Shown: one piece after another, positions 55,308 through 64,000 of the stretch
How positions within the stretch are numbered: position 1 is the first letter of the stretch
Layout of the letters: the number at the start of each line of letters is the position of its first letter
Origin: Pseudomonas lundensis
GTDB taxonomy: Bacteria; Pseudomonadota; Gammaproteobacteria; Pseudomonadales; Pseudomonadaceae
Direction of reading: 5' to 3'
DNA length: 64,000 nucleotides
Assembly (NCBI RefSeq): GCF_001042985.1
Contig: NZ_JYKY01000004.1
Location: 1 to 64,000 of the forward strand
Translations under genes and position numbers: made by a program
The notes under the pieces: generated by a model
The model's database searches: none
Told to the model about the DNA's origin: nothing
What the model saw: the letters and a program-made list of their open reading frames with translations, nothing else

Positions 55308-55508
55308 ATGCGCATTCAGTTGAACGGTGAACCTTGTGAACTGCCGGACGGCGAGACCGTCGCAGGCCTTTTGGCGCTTCGGGAGTTGGCGGGCCGTCGG
55401 GTGGCGGTTGAGCTGAATCTGGACATCGTCCCGCGCAGCCAACACGCAGACACGGTGCTCAAAGAGGGCGATCAGGTCGAAGTGGTTCACGCCATCGGTG
55501 GCGGCTAG
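55308..55508 (+). CDS. thiS: Sulfur carrier protein ThiS
   Basis: A 66-residue ubiquitin-fold carrier. It starts [20 protein letters not shown] and ends VVHAIGGG; the C-terminal Gly-Gly is activated and thiocarboxylated to give sulfur for the thiazole ring of thiamine. An upstream in-frame ATG at 55290 is less likely. It precedes thiG by 62 bases. Confidence 0.95.
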   Translation: MRIQLNGEPCELPDGETVAGLLALRELAGRRVAVELNLDIVPRSQHADTVLKEGDQVEVVHAIGGG

Positions 55509-55570
55509 GTTTCGGACCGAACGTTTACCCCCGCAGCGCCACTGAGAATTCATATTCAAGAGGTTTACCG

Positions 55571-56365
55571 ATGAGCAATGTTCGTAGCGACAAGCCGTTT
55601 ATCCTGGCCGGCCGTACCTACCAATCCCGTTTGCTGGTGGGCACGGGCAAATACCGCGACCTTGAAGAAACCCGTCTGGCCATTGAGGCCTCGGGTGCTG
55701 AAATCGTCACAGTCGCCGTGCGTCGCACCAACATCGGTCAGAACCCCGGCGAGCCGAACCTGCTCGATGTATTGCCGCCAGACCGTTACACCATCCTGCC
55801 GAACACGGCCGGTTGCTTTGACGCCATTGAAGCGGTGCGCACTTGCCGTCTGGCCCGTGAGCTGCTCGATGGCCATAACCTGGTCAAGCTTGAAGTGCTG
55901 GCCGACCAGAAAACCCTGTTCCCCAACGTGATCGAAACCCTCAAGGCCGCCGAAGTGCTGGTCAAGGAAGGTTTCGACGTGATGGTTTACACCAGTGATG
56001 ACCCGATCATCGCCCGTGAGCTCGAAGCCATGGGCTGCGTGGCCGTGATGCCGTTGGCCGGCCTGATCGGCAGCGGTCTGGGCATCTGCAACCCGTACAA
56101 CCTGCGGGTCATCCTTGAAGAAGCCAACATTCCGGTGCTGGTGGACGCGGGCGTGGGCACGGCCTCCGACGCGACAATCGCCATGGAAATGGGCTGCGAA
56201 GCGGTGCTGATGAACTCGGCCATCGCCAATGCCCAGCACCCGATCCTCATGGCCCAAGCCATGAAATACGCCATTGAGGCAGGTCGTCTGGCCTATCTGG
56301 CCGGGCGTATGCCGAAAAAACTCTATGCCAGCGCCTCCTCGCCGCTGGATGGTCTGATCAAGTAA
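55571..56365 (+). CDS. thiG: Thiazole synthase ThiG
   Basis: A 264-residue TIM-barrel enzyme that joins deoxyxylulose phosphate, dehydroglycine and the ThiS thiocarboxylate to form the thiamine thiazole. [19 protein letters not shown] is the family opening, the Schiff-base lysine is in [10 protein letters not shown] near 100, and [20 protein letters not shown] is the phosphate site. Co-transcribed with thiS and trmB; no TPP riboswitch is seen in front of this unit. Confidence 0.96.
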   Translation: MSNVRSDKPFILAGRTYQSRLLVGTGKYRDLEETRLAIEASGAEIVTVAVRRTNIGQNPGEPNLLDVLPPDRYTILPNTAGCFDAIEAVRTCRLARELLDGHNLVKLEVLADQKTLFPNVIETLKAAEVLVKEGFDVMVYTSDDPIIARELEAMGCVAVMPLAGLIGSGLGICNPYNLRVILEEANIPVLVDAGVGTASDATIAMEMGCEAVLMNSAIANAQHPILMAQAMKYAIEAGRLAYLAGRMPKKLYASASSPLDGLIK

Positions 56366-56374
56366 GAGCCCCTG

Positions 56375-57097
56375 ATGACTGAACCACTCGATACCCCAAC
56401 CCCGGAAGAAGGCGAAGATCGCCAGCACCGTCGCATCAAGAGCTTTGTCATGCGCGCCGGGCGTATGACCGAAGGCCAGCAACGCGGCCTCGATCAAGGT
56501 GCGCCGCTGTACGTTTTGCCGCTGGCCGATGCGCCGGTCGATTTCGATCAGGTCTTTGGCCGCTCTGCACCGCGCACGCTGGAAATCGGCTTTGGCATGG
56601 GGCATTCCCTGCTGGAGATGGCAGCAGCGTCGCCGGAGCAGGATTTCATCGGGGTCGAAGTTCACCGTCCGGGCGTGGGCGCATTGCTCAATGGCGTGCT
56701 GACCCAGGGCCTGACCAATCTGCGTGTCTACGATTGCGACGCCATCGAAGTCCTGACCCGCTGCGTCGCGGACAACAGCCTGGACCGTCTGCTGCTGTTC
56801 TTCCCGGACCCGTGGCACAAGAGCCGCCACCACAAGCGCCGCATCGTGCAGGCGTCTTTCGCGGAACTGGTGCGCTCCAAGCTCAAGGTCGGCGGTGTCT
56901 TGCACATGGCCACCGACTGGGAACCCTATGCCGAGTACATGCTTGAAGTCATGAACGTGGCACCGGGTTACCGCAACCTGGCCGAAGACGGCCGTTGCGT
57001 GCCGCGCCCTGCTGAGCGCCCGGTCACCAAGTTCGAACGCCGCGGCGAACGTCTTGGGCATGGCGTGTGGGACTTGAAGTTCGAAAAACTGGCCTGA
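56375..57097 (+). CDS. trmB: tRNA (guanine-N7)-methyltransferase
   Basis: A 240-residue SAM-dependent enzyme making m7G46 in tRNA. An N-terminal tail with [20 protein letters not shown] leads to the SAM motif [16 protein letters not shown] near 70, [13 protein letters not shown], and the catalytic [17 protein letters not shown] near 143. Nine bases after thiG. Confidence 0.95.
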   Translation: MTEPLDTPTPEEGEDRQHRRIKSFVMRAGRMTEGQQRGLDQGAPLYVLPLADAPVDFDQVFGRSAPRTLEIGFGMGHSLLEMAAASPEQDFIGVEVHRPGVGALLNGVLTQGLTNLRVYDCDAIEVLTRCVADNSLDRLLLFFPDPWHKSRHHKRRIVQASFAELVRSKLKVGGVLHMATDWEPYAEYMLEVMNVAPGYRNLAEDGRCVPRPAERPVTKFERRGERLGHGVWDLKFEKLA

Positions 57098-57114
57098 GCC
57101 ATTTTTCAATGACT

Positions 57115-57140
57115 GGCCTCCGCTCGGGGGCCGGTTTCTT
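57115..57140 (+). terminator. Terminator after trmB
   Basis: GGCCTCC (57115-57121) and GGGGGCC (57126-57132) pair with one T-G wobble, followed by GGTTTCTTT. It is 17 bases past trmB and separates it from the converging acyltransferase gene. Confidence 0.7.
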
Positions 57141-57163
57141 TAGGCGACGTCCGTCGCGGTGCA

Positions 57164-58135
57164 TCACAGCACGAACCTGACGCGTTTGCTCAGCAGGATC
57201 AGCACCGGCGCGGCCGCCAGCGCCAGGGCGATGACCACCAGCGCCAGCAGGTTGCCGTACGCCATCCCCGCCGCCAGTGCCCCCAAAATAAACATCGGAT
57301 GGATGTAATACACCGCCGAAGACACCTTGGCCGCCGTGTTGCGGCTGGACGCCCGAACATACACGCACGCCAGCAAAAACAGTGCAGGCGTGAGAACGGG
57401 CAACGAAAACATAAAGTCGAAATACACCTGCGGCTTGGCCCGCAGCGAGTAATTGATGTACGACTCGGTCAGCATCAGGGCTGTGCCCGCCACCAGCCAG
57501 CCCCACACCCATGGGCGCGTCACCTTTTGCGGGACCTGATGCCTGGCCAACACAAACCCCATGCACATGAACGGGAAACCCATGAACAGGAAGTTACGGG
57601 CGGCGTAGTCGTTTTGATTGAAGTGCTGCAGCAAGGGGTCGGGCAGAACGTAATAAACACGCGCATATTGCAATGTCAGCCCGATCGCATAGGCGATCAG
57701 GGCCAGCGTCATCAGCGTTGGAGTGGCCGAATTGCGCAGCGCATACAGGATCAGTCCACCGCCCAGCATGCCCACCAGATACCAGAGGTGGAAATAGCCG
57801 ATCAACAAAGACTTGATGATCCCGAGCACGCCTTTTAGAGAGCCCAGCGTCGCAGGGTCGACGTAAAACGGGCTGTAGACCAGCATCCAGAAGAGGTACA
57901 TCCACAAACCGCGTTTGAACCACGTGCCGAACGAGTGGCCTTCGCTGAGGGTGTGGAACAGGTAATACCCGTTGATGATAAAGAAGACAGGGACCGCGAC
58001 CCGAAACAGCCCGTTGCCCAGCATGTAACCGATGGCCGTGTCATTACCGCCCAGAATCTTGCAGTGCAGCGCGACGACGGCTATCGCCAGCGCCACTTTC
58101 AGTGCATCGAGATTGCCATTTAAAAGCTTCGGCAT
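57164..58135 (-). CDS. Membrane acyltransferase (acyltransferase-3 type)
   Basis: A 323-residue protein with about ten membrane helices. The start DALKVALAIAVVALHCKI and the following RVAVPVFFIINGYYLF are the family marks, with the conserved histidine at HCK; a second mark SSAVYYIHPMF lies near 290. Such enzymes O-acetylate sugars or surface glycans. It stands alone between trmB and DUF3392 and is not a core gene at this place in all Pseudomonas. Substrate unknown. Confidence 0.83.
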   Translation of the reverse strand: MPKLLNGNLDALKVALAIAVVALHCKILGGNDTAIGYMLGNGLFRVAVPVFFIINGYYLFHTLSEGHSFGTWFKRGLWMYLFWMLVYSPFYVDPATLGSLKGVLGIIKSLLIGYFHLWYLVGMLGGGLILYALRNSATPTLMTLALIAYAIGLTLQYARVYYVLPDPLLQHFNQNDYAARNFLFMGFPFMCMGFVLARHQVPQKVTRPWVWGWLVAGTALMLTESYINYSLRAKPQVYFDFMFSLPVLTPALFLLACVYVRASSRNTAAKVSSAVYYIHPMFILGALAAGMAYGNLLALVVIALALAAAPVLILLSKRVRFVL

Positions 58136-58233
58136 GGGCAGTGCTCACGTATCAGGCGATACCCAAGCGTAGCCCACAATCGGCTGCTATCTGCGTGGCC
58201 TTTATCCCCCCGGCCAGCACGTGCAGCTACGGG

Positions 58234-58557
58234 TTAGCGGCGATCAGCCACCACGCCGATCAGCACCAACACCACCAGCAACACCGGCGCCAGGCTGTAG
58301 TTGTTGAACTGGCTCAGCCCGCGCTCGACCCACGGCGTGGCGTAGATCAGCGCTGCGCCGCTGCCGATCAGGCACAACAGCGCCATCAGCGGGACGCGCA
58401 AGGCGCCGGCGATACTGCCCAGACGTTGCTCGACCCAGCCCTTGAAGTCAGCGCCAAACAGCACCAGCAAACAGCCAATCAATGCCAGGGAGATCTCCGA
58501 GAGGTGGCTGCGGCTCCAGCGCGATACCGTGGCAAGCAGGTCGAGTACCAAGTCCAT
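58234..58557 (-). CDS. DUF3392 membrane protein
   Basis: A 107-residue protein starting MDLVLDLLATVSRWSRSHLS, with three helices (ISLALIGCLLVLFGAD, VPLMALLCLIGSGAALIYA, LAPVLLVVLVLIGVVAD). It matches DUF3392 and lies ten bases after hemW in transcription order. Role unknown. Confidence 0.85.
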   Translation of the reverse strand: MDLVLDLLATVSRWSRSHLSEISLALIGCLLVLFGADFKGWVEQRLGSIAGALRVPLMALLCLIGSGAALIYATPWVERGLSQFNNYSLAPVLLVVLVLIGVVADRR

Positions 58558-58566
58558 TCGATTTCC

Positions 58567-59781
58567 TTACGTCAAAAAGTGCTGCAACAGGTCATTGAGA
58601 AACAGCTGGCCTCGGGCAGTCGCCGCCAGGCGTGTCGGTTCGACCTGCAATAAGCCACTTTGTTCGGCGGCTTCACGCCCGGCGTTCAAACTGTCGAGGG
58701 GTAAGCCGGTGCGCAGTGGATAAAGGGCTGAATCCACGCCGTCAGTCAGGCGCAAGGCGTTCATTAGAAACTCAAACGGCAGTTCTTCGGCAGTCAGAAC
58801 TTTCTCGCCAGCCTGAAAGCTCTTCGCCGGATTTAGGTAATCCTTCGGTAGGCGGGTTTTCCAGGTGCGCACGATGCGGCCATCGGGATGGCTCAACTTG
58901 CCATGGGCACCGGCGCCAATGCCGATGAAGTCGCCAAAGCTCCAGTAGTTGAGGTTATGCCGCGCCGGTCGGCCGGGCAGGGCGTAAGCCGACACTTCGT
59001 ACTGTGCGTAGCCATGTTCGGCGAGCAGGGCTTGCCCCGCTTCCTGAATGTCCCACAGGGTGTCGTCTTCCGGCAGCGTCGGAGGCTGGTTCCAGAACAC
59101 CGTGTTGGGTTCCAGCGTCAGTTGATACCACGACAGATGCGTCGGCTTGAGGGCGATGGCCTGGCGCAGGTCGCTCAGGGCGTCCTCCAGCGACTGATCG
59201 GGCAAACCGTGCATCAAGTCCAGGTTGAAGTTGTCAAACCCCGCCTGACGCGCCATGCCAGCGGCACGCACGGCTTCGTCGCCGTTGTGGATACGTCCCA
59301 GTGCCTTGAGCTTTTCTGGCTGAAAACTCTGGATACCAATGGACAGCCGATTGATCCCCAGCGCACGGTACGCGACGAACTTTTCCTGCTCGAACGTACC
59401 GGGGTTGGCTTCCAGCGTGATTTCGATATCGGCGGCAAACGCAATGCGTGCTTCAACGCCTTTGAGCAAACGGCCCAGCGCCGCGGCGCTGAACAGACTC
59501 GGCGTACCGCCGCCAAAGAAAATAGAACTCAGCTCGCGCCCATATGCCGCGTGCAGGTCCTGATCGAGATCGGCCAGCAGCGCGTCCACGTAGGCTTCTT
59601 CGGGCAGTTCCGGGCTGGCGGTATGGGAATTGAAATCGCAATACGGGCATTTGCGCACGCACCACGGAATGTGGATGTACAGCGACAGCGGTGGCAGTTG
59701 TGTCAGGGGGGCGCGGGGCGCCTGCTGAGAAAAGCCAGCCGCACCGAGATAGAGCGGCTGGGGAGGTGTGTCGTGGGTCAT
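58567..59781 (-). CDS. hemW: Heme chaperone / radical SAM enzyme HemW
   Basis: A 404-residue radical-SAM protein of the coproporphyrinogen-oxidase-like group that inserts heme into proteins. The cluster motif [10 protein letters not shown] (CxxxCxxC) is near residue 43; [17 protein letters not shown] and the C-terminal winged part follow. The ATG at 59781 overlaps the rdgB stop as ATGA. Longer upstream frame rejected. Confidence 0.93.
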   Translation of the reverse strand: MTHDTPPQPLYLGAAGFSQQAPRAPLTQLPPLSLYIHIPWCVRKCPYCDFNSHTASPELPEEAYVDALLADLDQDLHAAYGRELSSIFFGGGTPSLFSAAALGRLLKGVEARIAFAADIEITLEANPGTFEQEKFVAYRALGINRLSIGIQSFQPEKLKALGRIHNGDEAVRAAGMARQAGFDNFNLDLMHGLPDQSLEDALSDLRQAIALKPTHLSWYQLTLEPNTVFWNQPPTLPEDDTLWDIQEAGQALLAEHGYAQYEVSAYALPGRPARHNLNYWSFGDFIGIGAGAHGKLSHPDGRIVRTWKTRLPKDYLNPAKSFQAGEKVLTAEELPFEFLMNALRLTDGVDSALYPLRTGLPLDSLNAGREAAEQSGLLQVEPTRLAATARGQLFLNDLLQHFLT

Positions 59782-60374
59782 TTCAGGCCCAGACGCTGAC
59801 GCAGCAAAGCCATGGCGCGAGCGCGGTGGCTGAGCTGGTTTTTTTCCGCCGGGCTGAGCTCGGCGCTGGAGCAATTGCGTTCAGGCACCCAAAACAGCGG
59901 GTCGTAGCCAAAACCGTGCTCACCGCTGGCGGCAGGCAGAATGCGCCCGTGCCACAAGCCTTCGCAGATAATCGGCAGCGGGTCGTCAGCGTGGCGGACC
60001 AAGGCCAGGACGCAGACAAACTGCGCGCCGCGTTCGGCTTGCGGCACGTCTTTGAGGGCATCGAGCAATTTGGCGTTGTTCGCCGCATCGCCTTGGCCAT
60101 CGGCATAGCGGGCAGAGTAAATGCCTGGCGCGCCGCCCAGAGCATCCACCGCCAGCCCCGAGTCGTCCGCCAATGCGGGCAGGCCGCAAATGCGCGATGC
60201 ATTGCGGGCCTTAAGAATGGCGTTCTCGACAAACGACAAGCCGGTTTCTTCCGGCTCGACGCTGCTGAACTCTCCAATCGAGCGCAACTGCACCGACTCG
60301 CCGAGCATGGCCTGAAGTTCTTTGAGTTTGCCCGCGTTGTGGCTGGCGAGTACCAGTTGCGTGAAGTTCATCAT
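59778..60374 (-). CDS. rdgB: XTP/dITP pyrophosphatase
   Basis: A 198-residue house-cleaning enzyme that hydrolyses XTP, ITP and dITP so they are not built into nucleic acid. Marks: [14 protein letters not shown] at the start, [14 protein letters not shown] near 47, [15 protein letters not shown] near 66 and GFGYDPLFW near 150. It overlaps both neighbours by four bases. Confidence 0.95.
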   Translation of the reverse strand: MMNFTQLVLASHNAGKLKELQAMLGESVQLRSIGEFSSVEPEETGLSFVENAILKARNASRICGLPALADDSGLAVDALGGAPGIYSARYADGQGDAANNAKLLDALKDVPQAERGAQFVCVLALVRHADDPLPIICEGLWHGRILPAASGEHGFGYDPLFWVPERNCSSAELSPAEKNQLSHRARAMALLRQRLGLK

Positions 60375-60808
60375 TCGATTGGAGCGACCATTTGAGTAAA
60401 TTCGATTGTTTCAGCGCGAGCGCCGCCCGCTTTTACATCCACCTTGAAGGTGAAAGTTTGCGGGCCTTTGACCGGGAACTGGGCCAGATAATTGATCTCG
60501 CCACCTTTGCCGGTTTGCCGGAAGCTCAGGCGCTTTGGCTTTTCATCCCCGGTTTTAAACGTGCCCTGCACATTGGCCGGTATATTTTTGCCCGCCTTGT
60601 TGACGGTGATGTTCAGCACGGCGTTGTTCTTGCTGCGCGAGACCTCAACCTGTTTGGCAATCTTAGGCGTCAGAAAAGTAGACGGGAACGCGTTGTAATA
60701 CACCGTCATGTCGCCAAACGTCTGCTGCCGTTGGGCAGGATTCACGTCGGCCGCCATGGCCTGCGCGCCCAAACACATTGAAAGCAGTAGTAACCCAATA
60801 CGACCCAT
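60371..60808 (-). CDS. DUF4426 secreted protein
   Basis: A 145-residue protein with a signal peptide ([19 protein letters not shown]), cleaved before [10 protein letters not shown]. The mature domain is beta-rich and matches DUF4426, which is found between metW and rdgB in gammaproteobacteria. Periplasmic; role unknown. An open frame continues upstream but the ATG at 60808 has AAAGGAG before it. Confidence 0.87.
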   Translation of the reverse strand: MGRIGLLLLSMCLGAQAMAADVNPAQRQQTFGDMTVYYNAFPSTFLTPKIAKQVEVSRSKNNAVLNITVNKAGKNIPANVQGTFKTGDEKPKRLSFRQTGKGGEINYLAQFPVKGPQTFTFKVDVKAGGARAETIEFTQMVAPIE

Positions 60809-60833
60809 GGTCTTTCTCCTTTGAGCGAACCTG

Positions 60834-61454
60834 TTAAACCGCGACGTTATGGTCCTGAAGGCCAGGACTGCTGACACGGTAAATGCCAATCTCGCCCAAC
60901 AGGTTAGGCCATATCTTGCTGGCCCACCCGTGTCGATGTTGTTGATCCACGGCAAGGCGGTTGATGACACGCGCTTCACGCTCACGGCACAGCGCTTCGA
61001 AGTCTTCAAAGGTGCAGAAGTGAATGTTCGGCGTGTTGTACCAGGTGTACGGCAAAAACTCGGACACCGGCATGCGGCCTTTGCTGGCCAGGTACCAGCG
61101 GCAGCGCCAGTGGCCGAAGTTGGGGAAGGTGATGATGCATTGACGGCCGACCCGCAGCATTTCGTCGAGGATCCGGTCGGGGTAGTGCACGGCCTGCAAT
61201 GCCTGGGTCATGACCACGATGTCGAAGCTGTTGCTGGCAAAGTTGCCCAGCCCTTTGTCGAGATCCTGCTCAATGACGTTAATGCCTTTGGCAACACATT
61301 CGGCAATGTTGTCCGGGTCGTTTTCCAGCCCATAGCCGGTGACTTGCTTGTTGTCGCGCAGCCAGCTCAGCAGTTCGCCATTACCGCAACCGAGGTCGAG
61401 CACGCGGCTGCCAGCGGGGATCCAGTCTTGGATGATTTCCAGGTCGGCTCTCAT
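60834..61454 (-). CDS. metW: Methionine biosynthesis protein MetW
   Basis: A 206-residue SAM-methyltransferase-fold protein. MRADLEIIQDWIPAGSRVLD leads to the nucleotide-binding LGCGNGELLSWL. In Pseudomonas MetW works with MetX to make the homoserine ester needed for methionine. It starts seven bases after metX. Confidence 0.93.
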   Translation of the reverse strand: MRADLEIIQDWIPAGSRVLDLGCGNGELLSWLRDNKQVTGYGLENDPDNIAECVAKGINVIEQDLDKGLGNFASNSFDIVVMTQALQAVHYPDRILDEMLRVGRQCIITFPNFGHWRCRWYLASKGRMPVSEFLPYTWYNTPNIHFCTFEDFEALCREREARVINRLAVDQQHRHGWASKIWPNLLGEIGIYRVSSPGLQDHNVAV

Positions 61455-61461
61455 GGCGTTC

Positions 61462-62601
61462 TCACAGTTCAATTCGGTTCATGTAGTTGCTGAAGGCTTG
61501 CAGGTAGCGCGGGATCGGAATCAGGAAGGCGTCATGGCCCTGCGGCGCGTCGATCTCCAGGTAGCACACGTCTTTTTTGGCGGCCATCAACGCGTCCACC
61601 AGCTCCCGCGAGCGGGCGGGCGAGAAGCGCCAGTCGGTGGTGAACGACATCACGCAAAAGCGTGCCTTGGCGCCGGCAAAAGTCTTGGCCAGGTCGTCAT
61701 CGAAGTTCGCCGCCGGGTCGAAGTAGTCCAGCGCCTTGGTCATCAGCAAATAGGTGTTGGCATCGAAACGCCCGGAGAACTCTTCGCCCTGATAGCGCAA
61801 ATAGCTCTCAACCTGAAACTCGACGCTGTGGAAGTCGTAGTTAAGGTTTTCGTTCTTCAGCCCGCGGCCGAATTTTTCGCCCATCGAGTCATCCGACAGG
61901 TACGTGATGTGGCCGACCATTCGTGCCAGCATCAGACCGCGTTTGGGGATGACGCCCTTTTCCTGAAACGACCCGCCATGGAACTCGGGGTCGGTGAGGA
62001 TGGCCTGGCGCGCGACTTCGTTGAACGCGATGTTTTGCGCCGAGAGCTTCGGCGCCGAGGCGATGGCCAGACAATGGCGCAGACGGTCGGGGTAGCTGAT
62101 GCTCCATTGCAGCGCCTGCATCCCGCCAAGGCTGCCACCGATCACGGCGGCCCACTGTGAGATGCCCAGGCGGTCAGACAAACGCGCCTGGCTGTGCACC
62201 CAGTCTTCAACGGTCAGCACCGGGAACGACGCGCCAAACGGGCGGCCGGTGTCGGGGTCGATGCTGCTCGGGCCGGTCGAACCGTTGCAACCGCCGAGGT
62301 TGTTGAGGCTGACCACGAAGAATTTGCGGGTGTCGATGGGCTTGCCGGGGCCGATACAGCTGTCCCACCAGCCGGGCTTGCGGTCGTCGACGCTGTGATA
62401 CCCGGCGGCGTGATGATGACCTGACAGCGCGTGGCAAATCAGCACGGCATTACTGGCCGACGCATTGAGCTGGCCGTAGGTTTCGTAAATCAGGTCATAG
62501 GCTGGCAGTGAGCGGCCGCACGCAAGTGCCAGCGGTTCGCTGAAATGTGCAACGTGAGGCACAACCAAACCAACGGAATCGGGGGGAAAGGCAGCTGGCA
62601 T
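61462..62601 (-). CDS. metX: Homoserine O-acyltransferase MetX
   Basis: A 379-residue alpha/beta-hydrolase-fold acyltransferase that acylates homoserine, the first committed step to methionine. The nucleophile serine is in [12 protein letters not shown] near 147; the triad acid and histidine are in TTDWRFSP and APQGHDAFL. The Pseudomonas enzyme is usually succinyl-specific; acyl preference cannot be read here. Start at 62601 follows AGGG. The window's 133-bp gap beyond, up to yggU, shows only the short palindrome noted separately. Confidence 0.93.
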   Translation of the reverse strand: MPAAFPPDSVGLVVPHVAHFSEPLALACGRSLPAYDLIYETYGQLNASASNAVLICHALSGHHHAAGYHSVDDRKPGWWDSCIGPGKPIDTRKFFVVSLNNLGGCNGSTGPSSIDPDTGRPFGASFPVLTVEDWVHSQARLSDRLGISQWAAVIGGSLGGMQALQWSISYPDRLRHCLAIASAPKLSAQNIAFNEVARQAILTDPEFHGGSFQEKGVIPKRGLMLARMVGHITYLSDDSMGEKFGRGLKNENLNYDFHSVEFQVESYLRYQGEEFSGRFDANTYLLMTKALDYFDPAANFDDDLAKTFAGAKARFCVMSFTTDWRFSPARSRELVDALMAAKKDVCYLEIDAPQGHDAFLIPIPRYLQAFSNYMNRIEL

Positions 62602-62611
62602 CGACCCTGCT

Positions 62612-62625
62612 CTCATTTAAATGAG
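62612..62625. promoter_or_regulatory. 14-bp palindrome upstream of metX
   Basis: CTCATTTAAATGAG is a perfect palindrome ten bases before the metX start, next to its ribosome site. It could be an operator for methionine control, but a single short palindrome is weak evidence. Confidence 0.35.
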
Positions 62626-62749
62626 GCGTAAGTCTAATGAGCGGGGCAGCGAGCGGCAAGCAATGGTGCAAAACCCTTTGGTCGCGTTTGAAGGCTGCCT
62701 TGAAGGCCGTCGTACAGCCTGTCGCAGCCCGCGCAAACGGGAACAGACC

Positions 62750-63046
62750 CTAGAGGTCGGGACGGGTCAACCCGGGCAGCACCGGCAGTTTTTTTGGGCT
62801 GTGCAGGCGTACCCGTTTTTGCCGGTTGAGTTCGCCACTGATCAGGCTGACCTGACTTTTGGCGATGCCAAACGCCTTGGCCAGAAAAGCCATCAAATGG
62901 GCGTTGGCCTTGCCTTCGACCGGTGGGGCGGTGAGCCGGATTTTCAGGCGGTCACCGTGCAGGCCAGCGAACTCATCGCTGCTGGCCTTGGGTTGCAAAT
63001 GACAGTCGAGAATCAGGTCGTCACCGTCCCAGCGGAAATAACTCAT
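62750..63046 (-). CDS. YggU-type DUF167 protein
   Basis: A 98-residue protein with the DUF167 core: LHGDRLKIRLTAPPVEGKAN, then HLMAFLAKAFGIAKSQV. It overlaps yggT by one base, as in many gammaproteobacteria (proC-yggT-yggU). Role unknown. Confidence 0.9.
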   Translation of the reverse strand: MSYFRWDGDDLILDCHLQPKASSDEFAGLHGDRLKIRLTAPPVEGKANAHLMAFLAKAFGIAKSQVSLISGELNRQKRVRLHSPKKLPVLPGLTRPDL

Positions 63047-63636
63047 CAGATCAGGCCGAACAGCTCAGGTGGCATACGGACATACATGGCCAGTGGCGGA
63101 ATCACGTAGCTCTGGATCAGTTGGATGATCATGAACGCGAGGATCGGCGAGATGTCCAGGCCGCCCAGGTTCGGCAGAAAGCGACGGAACGGAGCCAGTG
63201 CCGGCTCGGTGATCTGGTTGACCAGCTCAGCGCCAGGGCTGGTGCTGCCCGGTGCCACCCACGACAGAATCACGCTGATGATCATGGCGAAGAAGAACAC
63301 TTTCAGGAACAGTGCCGTCACGCCGATGATCGACCACAGCAGCAGCCCGAGGATGTTGAACGGGATATAGCTCAAGGTCAGCACGATGGCGAACACCACC
63401 ATTTGCACCAGAATCGCCAGTACCAGCGACGACATGTCCAGGCCGAAAATGCTGGGAATCACGCGGCGCATGGGTTTGAGCAGGGTTTGCGTGGCCTTGA
63501 CGATGAACTGGCAGATCGGGTTGTAGAAGTTGGCGCGTACCAGTTGCAGGATGAAACGCAACAGCACGACCAGCAAATACAGGCTGCCCAGGGTTTGAAC
63601 CACAAAAATGGCAGCGCCATTAAGTCCTGACATCAT
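63046..63636 (-). CDS. YggT-family membrane protein
   Basis: A 196-residue membrane protein with two YGGT repeats (about 10-90 and 105-190). Each has a helix and a conserved loop: [20 protein letters not shown] and [18 protein letters not shown]. It is eight bases after proC and is thought to help osmotic or division-site functions; the role is not firm. Confidence 0.9.
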   Translation of the reverse strand: MMSGLNGAAIFVVQTLGSLYLLVVLLRFILQLVRANFYNPICQFIVKATQTLLKPMRRVIPSIFGLDMSSLVLAILVQMVVFAIVLTLSYIPFNILGLLLWSIIGVTALFLKVFFFAMIISVILSWVAPGSTSPGAELVNQITEPALAPFRRFLPNLGGLDISPILAFMIIQLIQSYVIPPLAMYVRMPPELFGLI

Positions 63637-63644
63637 TTGCTCCT

Positions 63645-64000
63645 TTATTGACCCAGTTGTTCGGCCAATTCGGCCGAGCGGTGCGCGGCGGCACTCAATG
63701 CTTTTTCGACCGTGGCTTCAAAACCACTGGCCTGGAATGACTTGATTGCAGCTTCGGTGGTGCCGGCGGGCGAGGTCACGCGACGACGCAATTCGGCCGC
63801 GTCGGCATCGCTGTCCACGGCCATGCAGGCGGCGCCCAGTGCTGTGTGCTCGGCCAGTTTTTCCGCGACGTCATGGCTCAGGCCCAACTTCACGCCCGCG
63901 TTGGTCATGGCTTCGATCAGCAGGAAGAAATACGCCGGGCCACTGCCCGATACCGCCGTCACGGCATCAATCTGAGCTTCTTGCTCGACCCAGACCACAA
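63645..64000 (-). CDS. proC: Pyrroline-5-carboxylate reductase, C-terminal part
   Basis: The final 118 codons of ProC, cut by the right edge. The C-terminal dimer domain shows [38 protein letters not shown] and the family signature [20 protein letters not shown]. The enzyme reduces pyrroline-5-carboxylate to proline with NAD(P)H; its cofactor domain lies outside the window. Head of proC-yggT-yggU. Confidence 0.95.
   Translation of the reverse strand, partial: VVWVEQEAQIDAVTAVSGSGPAYFFLLIEAMTNAGVKLGLSHDVAEKLAEHTALGAACMAVDSDADAAELRRRVTSPAGTTEAAIKSFQASGFEATVEKALSAAAHRSAELAEQLGQ

Noticed and set aside
55565..57109. Very long minus-strand open frame opposite thiG and trmB
   Set aside because: It mirrors two certain plus-strand genes; His/Gln/Val-rich composition is that of antisense frames in high-GC DNA.

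Overview
The window is chromosomal DNA of a Pseudomonas, probably the P. fluorescens lineage. Gene content and order match the stretch known in that genus that runs from thyA and folA past ilvD, mutM, coaD, rsmD and ftsY-ftsE-ftsX-rpoH to metW-metX and proC. GC content and codon use are high and uniform except in the first 5.7 kb. No tRNA, rRNA, CRISPR array or integrase was seen.

Layout. (1) 1-5680 is an accessory island. It holds the start of an IS30-type transposase at the left edge, a gene remnant, a CTAG-rich structured stretch ending in a perfect terminator, an Abi-like HEPN protein, a second structured gap, a sce7726-type nuclease-like gene, and an operon of a 352-aa unknown, a small cysteine-rich protein with an apparent frameshift, and a Beta_protein-family gene. 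The island ends inside thyA: only the last third of thymidylate synthase remains. (2) 6052-8855: cadR/cadA cadmium resistance. (3) 8872-14863: LysR regulator, PhnT2/PhnU2/PhnS2-type aminoethylphosphonate ABC transporter and an FAD oxidoreductase. (4) 14890-21817: DUF3482 GTPase and DUF2868 membrane protein, folA, tcyP, ilvD. (5) 22052-25436: a small cluster with a 23-codon peptide gene, a strong hairpin, a frameshifted SagB/ThcOx-type dehydrogenase, an AurF-type diiron oxygenase and an MFS exporter, which resembles a peptide-derived (RiPP) or other small-metabolite pathway. (6) 25715-36844: DUF4153, rlmI, HDOD, mutM, ferredoxin, coaD, then a GMC oxidoreductase / aldehyde dehydrogenase operon facing a TetR regulator across a clear promoter-operator, and a rhodanese. 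(7) 36893-49497: AraC, a YheT-type hydrolase and seven M16 zinc-peptidase homologues around rsmD. (8) 49853-64000: ftsYEX-rpoH, mtgA, thiS-thiG-trmB, acyltransferase, hemW-rdgB-DUF4426-metW-metX, yggU-yggT-proC.

Most noteworthy. The peptide/SagB/diiron/MFS cluster looks like an uncharacterised biosynthetic system, damaged here by one missing A. The M16 block is expanded to three active/inactive pairs plus one orphan that has lost its HxxEH zinc motif; two of the pairs carry matching leader hairpins with a compensatory base change. The island combines at least two candidate defence modules (HEPN with nearby structured RNA; sce7726/Beta_protein operon) and has split thyA at a highly conserved codon block, with a strong outward promoter just before the thyA remnant. 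All family names are from reading the translations; no searches were run.
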